From contig CAZQOV010000046.1 of assembly GCA_964595055.1 (NCBI GenBank), forward strand, positions 1-19,659: DNA of 19,659 bases, written 5' to 3'. Both the position numbers and the translations under genes were made by a program. Source of the stretch: CAYRTD01 sp964595055 (GTDB lineage: Bacteria > Bacteroidota > Bacteroidia > Bacteroidales > GCA-2748055). The notes under the pieces were generated by a model, which searched no databases, was not told the origin of the DNA, and saw nothing but the letters and a program-made list of their open reading frames with translations. Each line of letters opens with the position of its first letter. The stretch's first letter is position 1. Of the stretch, positions 8,191 to 14,049 are shown piece by piece.

Positions 8191-8209
8191 TAAATATTAG
8201 AAATATTTA
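8191..8209. repeat. AT-rich inverted repeat upstream of the 66-residue gene
   Basis: A perfect palindrome TAAATATT (8191-8198), three bases, AATATTTA (8202-8209), ending 13 bp before the start codon of the small gene (reverse strand). Its position fits an operator or part of the promoter. AT-rich palindromes also occur by chance in this genome. Confidence 0.35.
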
Positions 8210-8341
8210 TAAAACCAACCGATGGGTATCCATAAGGTTCGTTTTAATTTTGGCTTGAGGATGAGTTTTTTTCTCCTAAATCTCTTACCATCCGCAAAAA
8301 GCTTGAAGTTCTGGTAAATAATTGTTATAAAACATAAAAAG

Positions 8342-8420
8342 CACCCTGACAAGGGCCGGTCTTTTTGAGGATAATTTTATGATTTTCTAAAGAAAAAATC
8401 CAGCACATCCTGTCAGGGGC
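8342..8420 (-). ncRNA. Possible structured 3' UTR or terminator-associated RNA behind ferredoxin
   Basis: Read on the minus strand, starting about 25 nt after the ferredoxin stop codon, an outer stem pairs CCCTGACA (8411-8418 reversed) with TGTCAGGG (8344-8351 reversed). Inside it GCTGG can pair with CCGGC, and an inner hairpin GATTTT/AAAATC is possible. The 3' arm is followed by GTGCTTTTT, which resembles the end of an intrinsic terminator. The nested pairing is unusually elaborate for a simple terminator. It may be a structured 3' UTR or a small RNA; no known RNA family was recognised. Confidence 0.35.
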
Positions 8421-8444
8421 ATAGAAGTTATCTTAAAAAGTTTG

Positions 8445-8639
8445 TCAATCCTCCTCATAATGAATAACTTCTACGGGGCATTCTTCCGCCGATTCTTTTA
8501 TGCAATCTTCATTGGCTGAAAAATCAGCACCTTCTTTAACGATTGCTTCCTCGGGCATTTCAAATACTTCCGGACAGGTTTCTTCACATAATCCACAGGA
8601 TGTACATCCTTCTTCGATCCAAACTTTGGTAATAGCCAT
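8445..8639 (-). CDS. 4Fe-4S ferredoxin, small
   Basis: A 64-residue low-potential electron carrier in the cytosol. The cluster motif C12-x-x-C15-x-x-C18 is followed by C22-P and, near the C-terminus, C47 and C54-P. Three N-terminal cysteines plus C54 would hold a single [4Fe-4S] cluster. C22 and C47 are then left over and in related monocluster ferredoxins can form a disulfide. It lacks the second C-x-x-C-x-x-C motif of the bacterial 2[4Fe-4S] type. The protein is acidic (about 20 Asp and Glu residues), as expected for a ferredoxin. The ATG at 8637-8639 gives the usual short N-terminal strand. The redox partner cannot be told from the neighbours. Confidence 0.93.
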   Translation of the reverse strand: MAITKVWIEEGCTSCGLCEETCPEVFEMPEEAIVKEGADFSANEDCIKESAEECPVEVIHYEED

Positions 8640-8736
8640 AATTTTTGTTTTTAATTGTTTAAGGTATTGCTACCCTTGCTTATATTAGTCTAACAAAAAT
8701 GTTCTACAAGGGTTCGTTTTCTGTTTCTCGAATATA

Positions 8737-8981
8737 TCAATCCATTGATGCTAAGTCCTGGATTTTGTTTAAGATACCTCTGCAGGTTTGACAGAACTGA
8801 ATGTCCTTTTGATCAATGTCTTCAACGTAAGTGCTGGACAGTATAATGCAAAAAGGATCATGACAGTAGATTAACCCGAAGGTTTGACCCGGTTCATGAA
8901 TCACCACTTTGCCGAATCATCCGGCAAAAGTTTTAAACTGAGGAGATTGATCTGGCATAAAACCTTCTTTTCGGATTTCAT
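8737..8981 (-). pseudogene. Archaemetzincin (peptidase family M54) C-terminal remnant
   Basis: The reverse strand at 8737-8916 reads 59 codons in one frame with the archaemetzincin arrangement: H-E-P-G-Q-T-F-G-L-I-Y-C, then C-H-D-P-F-C, then F-C-Q-T-C-R. These correspond to HExxHxxGxxHC, the C-x4-C and the final C-x-x-C of family M54. The second and third zinc histidines are replaced by Gln (CAA) and Tyr (TAC), each one base away from a His codon. An in-frame TGA at 8917-8919 cuts the frame just before the motif. Upstream, another frame from an ATG at 8979-8981 reads L-C-Q-I-N-L-L-S-L-K-L-L-P-D, resembling the strand before the catalytic helix of this family. This suggests a frameshift or small deletion. 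The rest of the gene (normally about 180-190 residues) is not recognisable, so I call it a decayed gene. Confidence 0.75.
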
Positions 8982-9125
8982 AAAAAATTGTTAAAATTTA
9001 TGGGAAAACTATGATCATTTAAGTAAACACTTTCATTGGTCAGGTGTTGGATTAAAATACATGTGGTAAAATTTTTATTCTTAGAAGAAACATCGCTGAA
9101 AAGTGACTCCATAATCATAAATGAA
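8982..9125. other. Intergenic region upstream of the HPt gene
   Basis: The HPt frame is open upstream to a TTG at 9036, but the codons before 9126 do not look like part of the domain. Traces of the archaemetzincin gene may extend into this stretch on the minus strand but were not recognised. No exact TAnnTTTG promoter element was found. Confidence 0.3.
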
Positions 9126-9491
9126 ATGGTAGAAGAACAAAGATTCAGGGAAACAGATTATAATTTGGATGAACTCAAAGAAATGTCGGACAATAATCAG
9201 GAATTCATTAACAGGATGATTTATTTGTTTATAAAGAACTCTGAAGAGTCCATTGCAAAATTCAAACACCTGCTTGCAGATAAAAAATGGAGGGAAATAG
9301 GAGAGACTGCACATAAAATTCTTCCTTCATACCGGCATTTAAAAGTAGATCATATTGTTATTCTCCTTTCCCGGATAAAAGAAAAAACGCTGATAAATGC
9401 CGATTACGATGAGTTACCTCTGCTTATTCATAATACCATTGAACAAATGGAAACATTAATTCCGAAAATAAAAACCGAAATTAAATCCTAA
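9126..9491 (+). CDS. Stand-alone HPt (histidine phosphotransfer) protein
   Basis: A 121-residue histidine-containing phosphotransfer protein, which relays phosphate between a hybrid sensor kinase and a response regulator in the cytosol. The helical bundle core spans about residues 12-115. The phospho-accepting histidine is H63 in T-A-H-K-I-L-P-S-Y-R, matching the family pattern A-H-K-x-K-x-S, followed by the usual small and aromatic residues. No other domain is attached. I chose the ATG at 9126. The frame can be extended to a TTG at 9036, but that adds 30 residues unlike the domain. It lies 235 bp before an NtrC-type regulator on the same strand, its likely partner or at least co-inherited neighbour. 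No histidine kinase is in the window. Confidence 0.82.
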   Translation: MVEEQRFRETDYNLDELKEMSDNNQEFINRMIYLFIKNSEESIAKFKHLLADKKWREIGETAHKILPSYRHLKVDHIVILLSRIKEKTLINADYDELPLLIHNTIEQMETLIPKIKTEIKS

Positions 9492-9557
9492 ACAGATTAT
9501 TATTCTAGTTTTATAATATTTTAACATGGCAGGAAAGGGTGATAAATATTGATTAAT

Positions 9558-9583
9558 AGCAATTTTTTATTTAGAAAATTGCT
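9558..9583. repeat. Inverted repeat after the HPt gene
   Basis: A perfect 9-bp inverted repeat, AGCAATTTT (9558-9566) and AAAATTGCT (9575-9583), with an 8-nt loop, about 67 bp after the HPt stop. No T run follows, so it is a poor intrinsic terminator. It could be a terminator-like hairpin or a regulator site upstream of the NtrC-type gene. Confidence 0.45.
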
Positions 9584-9634
9584 TTGGGTATTCTATACAG
9601 GTGCTGCCGGATAACCGCATTACATAAATATTAT

Positions 9635-9642
9635 TAATTTTG
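9635..9642 (+). promoter_or_regulatory. Bacteroidota -7 element upstream of the NtrC-type regulator
   Basis: TAATTTTG matches TAnnTTTG exactly, 85 bp upstream of the start at 9727. It would give a leader of about 70-75 nt that includes the hairpin at 9692-9711. The -33 TTG is not evident. A sigma-54 promoter (TGGC-N9-TTGC) was looked for and not found. Confidence 0.4.
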
Positions 9643-9691
9643 TAAACAACTTTTTATGTTTATATTAGAAGGCAGGATGAATAATTGTAAA

Positions 9692-9711
9692 GGAAAACCC
9701 GATGGTTTTCC
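9692..9711 (+). promoter_or_regulatory. Leader hairpin or operator just before the NtrC-type gene
   Basis: A perfect inverted repeat GGAAAACC (9692-9699), four-base loop CGAT, GGTTTTCC (9704-9711), ending 15 bp before the start codon. In RNA it is a compact stem with a tetraloop next to the ribosome entry region. In DNA it could be an operator, for example for autoregulation. No T run follows, so it is not a terminator. Confidence 0.5.
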
Positions 9712-9726
9712 AATTTAGAAAAGACT

Positions 9727-11082
9727 ATGAAAAGAATACTTGTCATTGATGATGATACCTATATATGTGAATTGTTAGTCAATTTTTTGCAGGAAAAAGG
9801 CAATGAAGTTCAGGGAGCATTTTCAGGTAATAAAGCCTTAAAGATAATCGAAAAAAATACCTTTGATTTGGTTCTGTGCGATTATCGTCTTCCCGATTCG
9901 GATGGATTGAAACTACTCAAAGCGATAAAGGGAAAAAGACCTTCCACTGCCGTGATTATAATGACCGCTTATGCCGATGTGAAAATGGCGGTTAAGTTAA
10001 TTAAGAATGGGGCTTTTGACTATGTCACAAAACCCATACAACCTGAGGAAATATTAAGCCTTATTAATAAGGCTACTACGCTCGAAAGGGAACCCATAAC
10101 CGAGGGAACCTTTAAAGGTGAATTTGTTACAGGTAAAAGTGAAAGCATCCTAAAAGTAATGAAGCACGTAAAAGCGGTTGCTCCAACAGAACTAACAGTT
10201 CTCATCGAAGGAGAAACGGGTTCAGGTAAGGAATACATTGCCAAGGCGATCCACTATGCAAGTGAGCGAAAAGATAAACCTTTTATTGCCGTTGATTGTG
10301 GGGCTATTCCTAAAGAGCTGGCAAATAGCGAATTGTTTGGACATATAAAAGGCGCATTCACCGGTGCCATCAATGATAAAAAAGGGTATTTTGAACAGGC
10401 AAAAGGAGGTACTTTATTTCTCGATGAGGTCGGAAACTTACCTTATGAAAATCAGGTGAAGCTTTTAAGAGCGCTTCAGGAAAGAATTATAAACCGTGTA
10501 GGTGATAATAAAACCATTAAAGTTGATGTCAGACTGATTTCTGCCAGCAATGATGATTTACTGAATCAGGTAGAAGAAAATGAATTCCGTGAAGATCTAT
10601 ATCATCGGCTTAATGGATTTAAAATTCATCTTCCTTCTTTACGTGAGCGGAAAGAAGATCTCATGGAGTTTGCCCGTTTTTTCACCGAAAAAGCAAACAA
10701 GGCTTTTAATAAAAATGTGAAAGGCCTTGAAGATGATGCGTTAAAGCTTTTCCTAAGCTATAATTGGTATGGTAATATTCGTGAACTAAAAAATGTAATA
10801 AACCGGGCCGTTCTTTTAACCGAAAAAGATTTGATTACCGCTGATGTTCTTCCGGAAGAGATTCGCTATTTCAGACCGGATAAGACTGCGGCTAAAGCAA
10901 ATGCCAGAGAAGAAGTGACCGATCTTAAAGAAGCTACACTTATTACTGAGCGAGAGGTAATATCCGATGCCCTGTCCAAAACCAATTACAATAAATCTAA
11001 AGCTGCAAAGTTGTTGAATATTGATCGGAAGACACTTTATAATAAGATTAAACAGTATAATATCGAGTTGGAGAAGAGTTAA
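9727..11082 (+). CDS. NtrC-family sigma-54-dependent response regulator
   Basis: A 451-residue three-domain activator that, once phosphorylated, uses ATP to open sigma-54 RNA polymerase promoters. The receiver domain (1-118) has the acidic cluster D8-D9-D10, phospho-acceptor D52 in C-D-Y-R, T80 and K102 (T-K-P). The AAA+ domain (about 133-370) has Walker A G-E-T-G-S-G-K at 162-168, the sigma-54 contact loop G-A-F-T-G-A at 209-214, and Walker B G-T-L-F-L-D-E at 228-234. A Fis-type helix-turn-helix lies at about 403-447 (N-K-S-K-A-A-K-L-L-N-I). All key residues are intact and the length is typical. No cognate kinase is adjacent; the HPt protein 235 bp upstream suggests input through a phosphorelay. 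Its targets are unknown. Confidence 0.96.
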   Translation: MKRILVIDDDTYICELLVNFLQEKGNEVQGAFSGNKALKIIEKNTFDLVLCDYRLPDSDGLKLLKAIKGKRPSTAVIIMTAYADVKMAVKLIKNGAFDYVTKPIQPEEILSLINKATTLEREPITEGTFKGEFVTGKSESILKVMKHVKAVAPTELTVLIEGETGSGKEYIAKAIHYASERKDKPFIAVDCGAIPKELANSELFGHIKGAFTGAINDKKGYFEQAKGGTLFLDEVGNLPYENQVKLLRALQERIINRVGDNKTIKVDVRLISASNDDLLNQVEENEFREDLYHRLNGFKIHLPSLRERKEDLMEFARFFTEKANKAFNKNVKGLEDDALKLFLSYNWYGNIRELKNVINRAVLLTEKDLITADVLPEEIRYFRPDKTAAKANAREEVTDLKEATLITEREVISDALSKTNYNKSKAAKLLNIDRKTLYNKIKQYNIELEKS

Positions 11083-11296
11083 TGATTGCCCTTAAAATTC
11101 ACGTTGTGAACAGATTTTAACTCTATCCCTGATAAGGATGTGTTTTCTGGATATATCTATATAGCTGCCGGAATTTTACCCTAACCGGATTCAAAGCCAA
11201 AAGCTCCAACACATCTGTCCAAAACCCAGCATTCCCGGCTTATCCTGCAATTCAATAATTTCTCGTTATCCATTCTGTAATTCTTTTCTGCCACAC

Positions 11297-11458
11297 CTAA
11301 GATTCCTTATCATATTGCATGATTAATTCCCGGAAAAGATTACAGGCCATTCTGAATGGGGAATATCTGGTTAAAATGGGGAATTTTTCAGCATAATACC
11401 TCACCAAACGAAATAAGCTAATTTTATTTAAATTATTGAAATCTAATAGATTATTCAT
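11297..11458 (-). CDS. Possible small protein, 53 residues, unrecognised
   Basis: A reverse-strand frame from ATG at 11456-11458 to TAG at 11297. The frame continues upstream to an earlier ATG that overlaps the sigma-factor gene, so the shorter start is preferred. The product is basic with several aromatic residues (R-Y-Y-A-E-K-F-P, R-Y-S-P-F-R-M). It has no signal peptide or known motif. It is divergent from the sigma factor, a position where small regulators can occur, but there is no direct evidence that it is translated. Confidence 0.25.
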   Translation of the reverse strand: MNNLLDFNNLNKISLFRLVRYYAEKFPILTRYSPFRMACNLFRELIMQYDKES

Positions 11459-11523
11459 TTTTATTGACTTTTTTGACGTTGTGGCATAGTCTTTTATACA
11501 CTGCTTACTATTAACTAATAAAA

Positions 11524-11531
11524 TAACTTTG
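11524..11531 (+). promoter_or_regulatory. Bacteroidota -7 element of the sigma-factor gene
   Basis: TAACTTTG matches TAnnTTTG exactly and lies 3 bp before the ATG at 11535. Transcription would start near or after that ATG. The transcript is therefore either nearly leaderless with translation from the in-frame ATG at 11544, or it comes from another promoter upstream. Confidence 0.5.
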
Positions 11532-11534
11532 TAT

Positions 11535-12035
11535 ATGACACAAATGGAATTCAACCGTTCACTGATTGGTATGGAAGAAAATCTTAAATCATTCGCAAAT
11601 AGTCTGGTCAGAAATGAAGATGAAGTTAATGATCTGGTCCAGGAAACTTACCTTAAAGCACTTAAAAATCGGACAAGGTTTATCAACAGTGACAGGCATA
11701 ATTTAAGAAGCTGGCTTTATACCATACTAAAGAACACATTTATTAACCAATACAGACGGAAAAAAAACGGACCATTTCAGCCTTGTGATACAGAAAATGA
11801 TCAAAATGTGAAGGCTACCCACAAGGATTTCAATCCAGAATCCTCTTATTATGATAATGAATTGAGAGATACCCTTAATAACTTGAGTAGTAATCTTAGA
11901 ATTCCCTTGGAAATGAGCCTGTCAGGTTATAAGTATCGAGAAATATCTGATGAATTGAATTTAAAGATTGGTACGGTGAAAAGCCGGATTTTCATTTCCA
12001 AGAAGAAACTTCAAAAAATGATTGACCAAAACTAA
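11535..12035 (+). CDS. ECF-type RNA polymerase sigma factor (sigma-70 family)
   Basis: A 166-residue two-domain sigma factor that redirects RNA polymerase to a set of promoters. Region 2 spans about 12-75 (D-L-V-Q-E-T-Y-L-K-A-L, then L-R-S-W-L-Y-T-I-L-K-N-T-F-I-N-Q-Y-R-R with the aromatic and basic residues used for melting). Region 4 spans about 110-161 (P-L-E-M-S-L-S-G-Y-K-Y-R-E-I-S, then G-T-V-K-S-R-I as the recognition helix). The start could be ATG 11535 or the in-frame ATG 11544; the -7 box argues for the second. No anti-sigma factor, FecR or SusC/D-like gene is adjacent, so it is not of the iron- or glycan-importer group, and the signal it answers to is unknown. It resembles the short RpoE-like sigma factors common in Bacteroidota. 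Confidence 0.93.
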   Translation: MTQMEFNRSLIGMEENLKSFANSLVRNEDEVNDLVQETYLKALKNRTRFINSDRHNLRSWLYTILKNTFINQYRRKKNGPFQPCDTENDQNVKATHKDFNPESSYYDNELRDTLNNLSSNLRIPLEMSLSGYKYREISDELNLKIGTVKSRIFISKKKLQKMIDQN

Positions 12036-12140
12036 TTCCGTTGGTAACGTGATTATGCAGGGCCATTTTTTGACCAGGCTTATGTGGGATAACCACCACG
12101 TTTGGGTATAAAAACAACATTTGCACAGCCGTTTTTTTTC

Positions 12141-12179
12141 AAAAACCTGCCTCTGAACAAGCCGGAAGCAGGTTTTTTT
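12141..12179 (+). terminator. Intrinsic terminator between sigma factor and sod
   Basis: AAAAACCTGC (12141-12150) pairs with GCAGGTTTTT (12168-12177) around a 17-nt loop, followed by more T (seven in a row from 12173). It is a textbook rho-independent terminator, though it lies about 105 bp after the sigma-factor stop. The 105-bp stretch before it has no visible gene. It separates the sigma-factor unit from the sod-encapsulin genes. Confidence 0.85.
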
Positions 12180-12275
12180 CGATCTGAAGTTAGGAAAGGC
12201 ATGTTTTTTTTTAATTTATCAGTGAAAAATAAAATTAAAGTAAATCAGAAATAAGAAGAGAATTATCCATACAAT

Positions 12276-12878
12276 ATGTCTTATATCTTACCCGATTTGG
12301 ATTATGATTTTGATGCACTTGAACCTTATATTGATGCCCGGACCCTTGAGATTCACTATACCAGGCATCACACCAGTTATTTGAGTGGATTTAACAGAGC
12401 TATAGAAAACACGCCACTTGAAACCGAGACCCCTGTGCAAATTTTTAATAAGGTATCGGTTTACCCCGATGTGATCAGAAATTATGGTGGAGGGTTCTAT
12501 AATCACTTATTGTTCTGGCAGTTTCTTAGTCCCCAAAAAATGAAATTAGCAGATATTGGTCTTGCCGATGCCATAAATCAGTATTTCGGGACCCTGGAAA
12601 ATATGAAAATGGAGTTCTCCGAAGTTGCAGTAAATCATTTTGGCTCTGGATGGGTCTGGCTTCTCAAACGAAATGAGGGCGAACTGATCATTTGTGCAAC
12701 ACCTAACCAGGATAATCCACTTATGGATGTGAGCAGCATACAGGGAACACCCATACTTTGTCTGGACATATGGGAACATGCTTATTATCTCAAGTATCAA
12801 TATAACAGAGCAGAATATGTACGGGCATTCTGGAATATTGTAAACTGGGACAGGGTGGCAGAACTTTATAACCGATAA
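12276..12878 (+). CDS. Superoxide dismutase, Fe/Mn family
   Basis: A 200-residue cytosolic superoxide dismutase converting superoxide to O2 and H2O2. The metal ligands are all present: H27 in E-I-H-Y-T-R-H-H, H77 in Y-N-H-L-L-F-W, D164 and H168 in D-I-W-E-H-A-Y-Y. The second-shell residues look Mn-type or cambialistic: Gly73 four residues before H77, and Gln145 in T-P-N-Q-D-N-P-L (iron enzymes usually carry the Gln near the first site). Length is normal and there is no export signal or added tail. It is the first gene after a terminator, starts 42 bp before encapsulated ferritin and probably leads that operon. A 6-bp stem (CGATAA/TTATCG) overlaps its stop codon and is followed by T-rich DNA, so partial termination there is possible. 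Confidence 0.95.
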   Translation: MSYILPDLDYDFDALEPYIDARTLEIHYTRHHTSYLSGFNRAIENTPLETETPVQIFNKVSVYPDVIRNYGGGFYNHLLFWQFLSPQKMKLADIGLADAINQYFGTLENMKMEFSEVAVNHFGSGWVWLLKRNEGELIICATPNQDNPLMDVSSIQGTPILCLDIWEHAYYLKYQYNRAEYVRAFWNIVNWDRVAELYNR

Positions 12879-12920
12879 TTTTTATCGATTTTTATATTAA
12901 TTAAACAAAAATTTATCAAA

Positions 12921-13211
12921 ATGTCAATGTATCATGAACCTACAGCGGACCTTACAAAAGAAAGCCGCGATTATGTAAGGGCATTAAATTCTTTAAAAGA
13001 AGAAGTTGAAGCCATAGATTGGTATCAGCAACGATTGGACGCAACTTCAGATGCCCAATTAAAAAAAATTCTCAAGCACAACCGGGATGAAGAAATTGAG
13101 CATGCCTGTATGATGCTTGAATGGTTAAGAAGAAATATGGAAGGCTGGGATGATGAACTCAAAACCTATCTTTTTTCAGATAAGGATATAACAAAAATTG
13201 AAGATGACTAA
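12921..13211 (+). CDS. Encapsulated ferritin-like protein (EncFtn), encapsulin cargo
   Basis: A 96-residue ferroxidase of the encapsulated ferritin family. Two antiparallel helices assemble into an annular decamer that oxidises Fe(II) inside an encapsulin shell. The residues expected from Rhodospirillum rubrum EncFtn are in place: E28 (E32 there), E58 (E62) and H61 (H65), plus E27, E30 and Y35. The motifs are L-K-E-E-V-E-A-I-D-W-Y and H-N-R-D-E-E-I-E-H-A. The open ferritin design means it cannot store mineral alone, so the shell gene 11 bp downstream is its obligate partner. The C-terminus is Y-L-F-S-D-K-D-I-T-K-I-E-D-D and lacks the L-T-V-G-S-L-R-R type targeting peptide known from other EncFtn, so another tail segment may dock to the shell. 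Confidence 0.95.
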   Translation: MSMYHEPTADLTKESRDYVRALNSLKEEVEAIDWYQQRLDATSDAQLKKILKHNRDEEIEHACMMLEWLRRNMEGWDDELKTYLFSDKDITKIEDD

Positions 13212-13222
13212 TTAAAAAAAAC

Positions 13223-14029
13223 ATGGACATGAATATTTTAAGAAGAAATCTTGCCCCGTTAACCGATAATGCATGGGCTGAGATAAACAATACCCTTAAA
13301 GATATTTTGAATACCCATCAAACCGCAAGAAAATTCGTGGATATTGACGGTCCAAATGGAATCGATTATGGGGGTGTTTCTACCGGAAGATTAACCATTC
13401 CTTCTGAACAAACTCAAAAGGGTGTGAATTATGGGATCCGGGAATTTTTACCCTTGATTGAAATCCGTAAACCATTTGAATTGGACATGTGGGAACTGGA
13501 TAATCTGGAAAGAGGTGCAAAAGATGTAAACCTCGATGCTCTTGAAGATGCCGGAGAAGAGATCGCTCTTTTTGAAGAAAATGCCATCTATGAAGGATTT
13601 CAAAAAGCCGGTATTAAAGGCTTGAGGCAAGCTTCTAAACATGATGTGGTAAAGTTACCCGATAAAACGGACCATTTTCTGAAAGAAATTGGCAAGCAGG
13701 TTCTCAATTTGCAGCGGGAATCGGTGGAGGGACCTTATACCTTAATCATAAATGCTCAGCAATGGCTGCGACTAATTAATCTTAGTCAGGGCTATCCGGT
13801 TTTAAAGCAACTGAATGATATCCTTGGCGGACAGGTTCTTATTAATCATGCCAATAAGGATTCTTTCCTTGTAAGTCAGCGTGGTGAAGATTATGAACTA
13901 ATTCTTGGACAAGATATTTCCATAGGCTATGATTACCATGATGCTGAAAAAGTTAAGCTTTACCTTACCAGCTCATTTACTTTCAGGGTGAATAGCCCGG
14001 AAGCGATTGTCGCATTTGAAAACACTTAA
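13223..14029 (+). CDS. Encapsulin shell protein, family 1
   Basis: A 268-residue HK97-fold protein that self-assembles into an icosahedral protein nanocompartment. The sequence follows Thermotoga maritima encapsulin closely: L-A-P-L-T-D-N-A-W near 10-18, W90-E-L-D-N-L-E-R-G (the Trp equivalent to the flavin-contacting W87 there), E-G-P-Y-T-L-I-I-N near 169-177, I-L-G-Q-D-I-S-I-G-Y near 227-236 and a final strand S-P-E-A-I-V-A-F. Length is that of family 1 (about 265), without an insertion or extra domain. The start may be ATG 13223 or the in-frame ATG 13229. The gene directly follows its EncFtn cargo, which points to an iron-storage encapsulin rather than the dye-decolorising peroxidase type. 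Confidence 0.97.
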   Translation: MDMNILRRNLAPLTDNAWAEINNTLKDILNTHQTARKFVDIDGPNGIDYGGVSTGRLTIPSEQTQKGVNYGIREFLPLIEIRKPFELDMWELDNLERGAKDVNLDALEDAGEEIALFEENAIYEGFQKAGIKGLRQASKHDVVKLPDKTDHFLKEIGKQVLNLQRESVEGPYTLIINAQQWLRLINLSQGYPVLKQLNDILGGQVLINHANKDSFLVSQRGEDYELILGQDISIGYDYHDAEKVKLYLTSSFTFRVNSPEAIVAFENT

Positions 14030-14049
14030 TAATACGAAAGACAATAATA

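Larger units (their letters stand above)
11083..11534. other. Intergenic region between NtrC-type regulator and sigma factor
   Basis: About 450 bp. The half next to the regulator (11083-11296) has no convincing frame and no recognisable remnant. The other half contains a possible short minus-strand gene (11297-11458) and the sigma-factor promoter (11524-11531). No clear intrinsic terminator was found after the regulator gene. Confidence 0.35.

Noticed and set aside
9492..9726. Sigma-54 promoter for the NtrC-type gene or its targets.
   Set aside because: TGGCAGG occurs near 9527 but no TTGC follows at the required distance.
11083..11296. Possible transposase or other remnant after the NtrC-type gene.
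   Set aside because: Read in several frames on both strands; only short open stretches (about 40 codons) without recognisable motifs, and no terminal inverted repeats.
12873..12887. Small hairpin at the sod stop codon as a terminator.
   Set aside because: Only 6 bp of AT-rich stem with a 3-nt loop; too weak to split the operon with confidence. Mentioned in the sod entry only.
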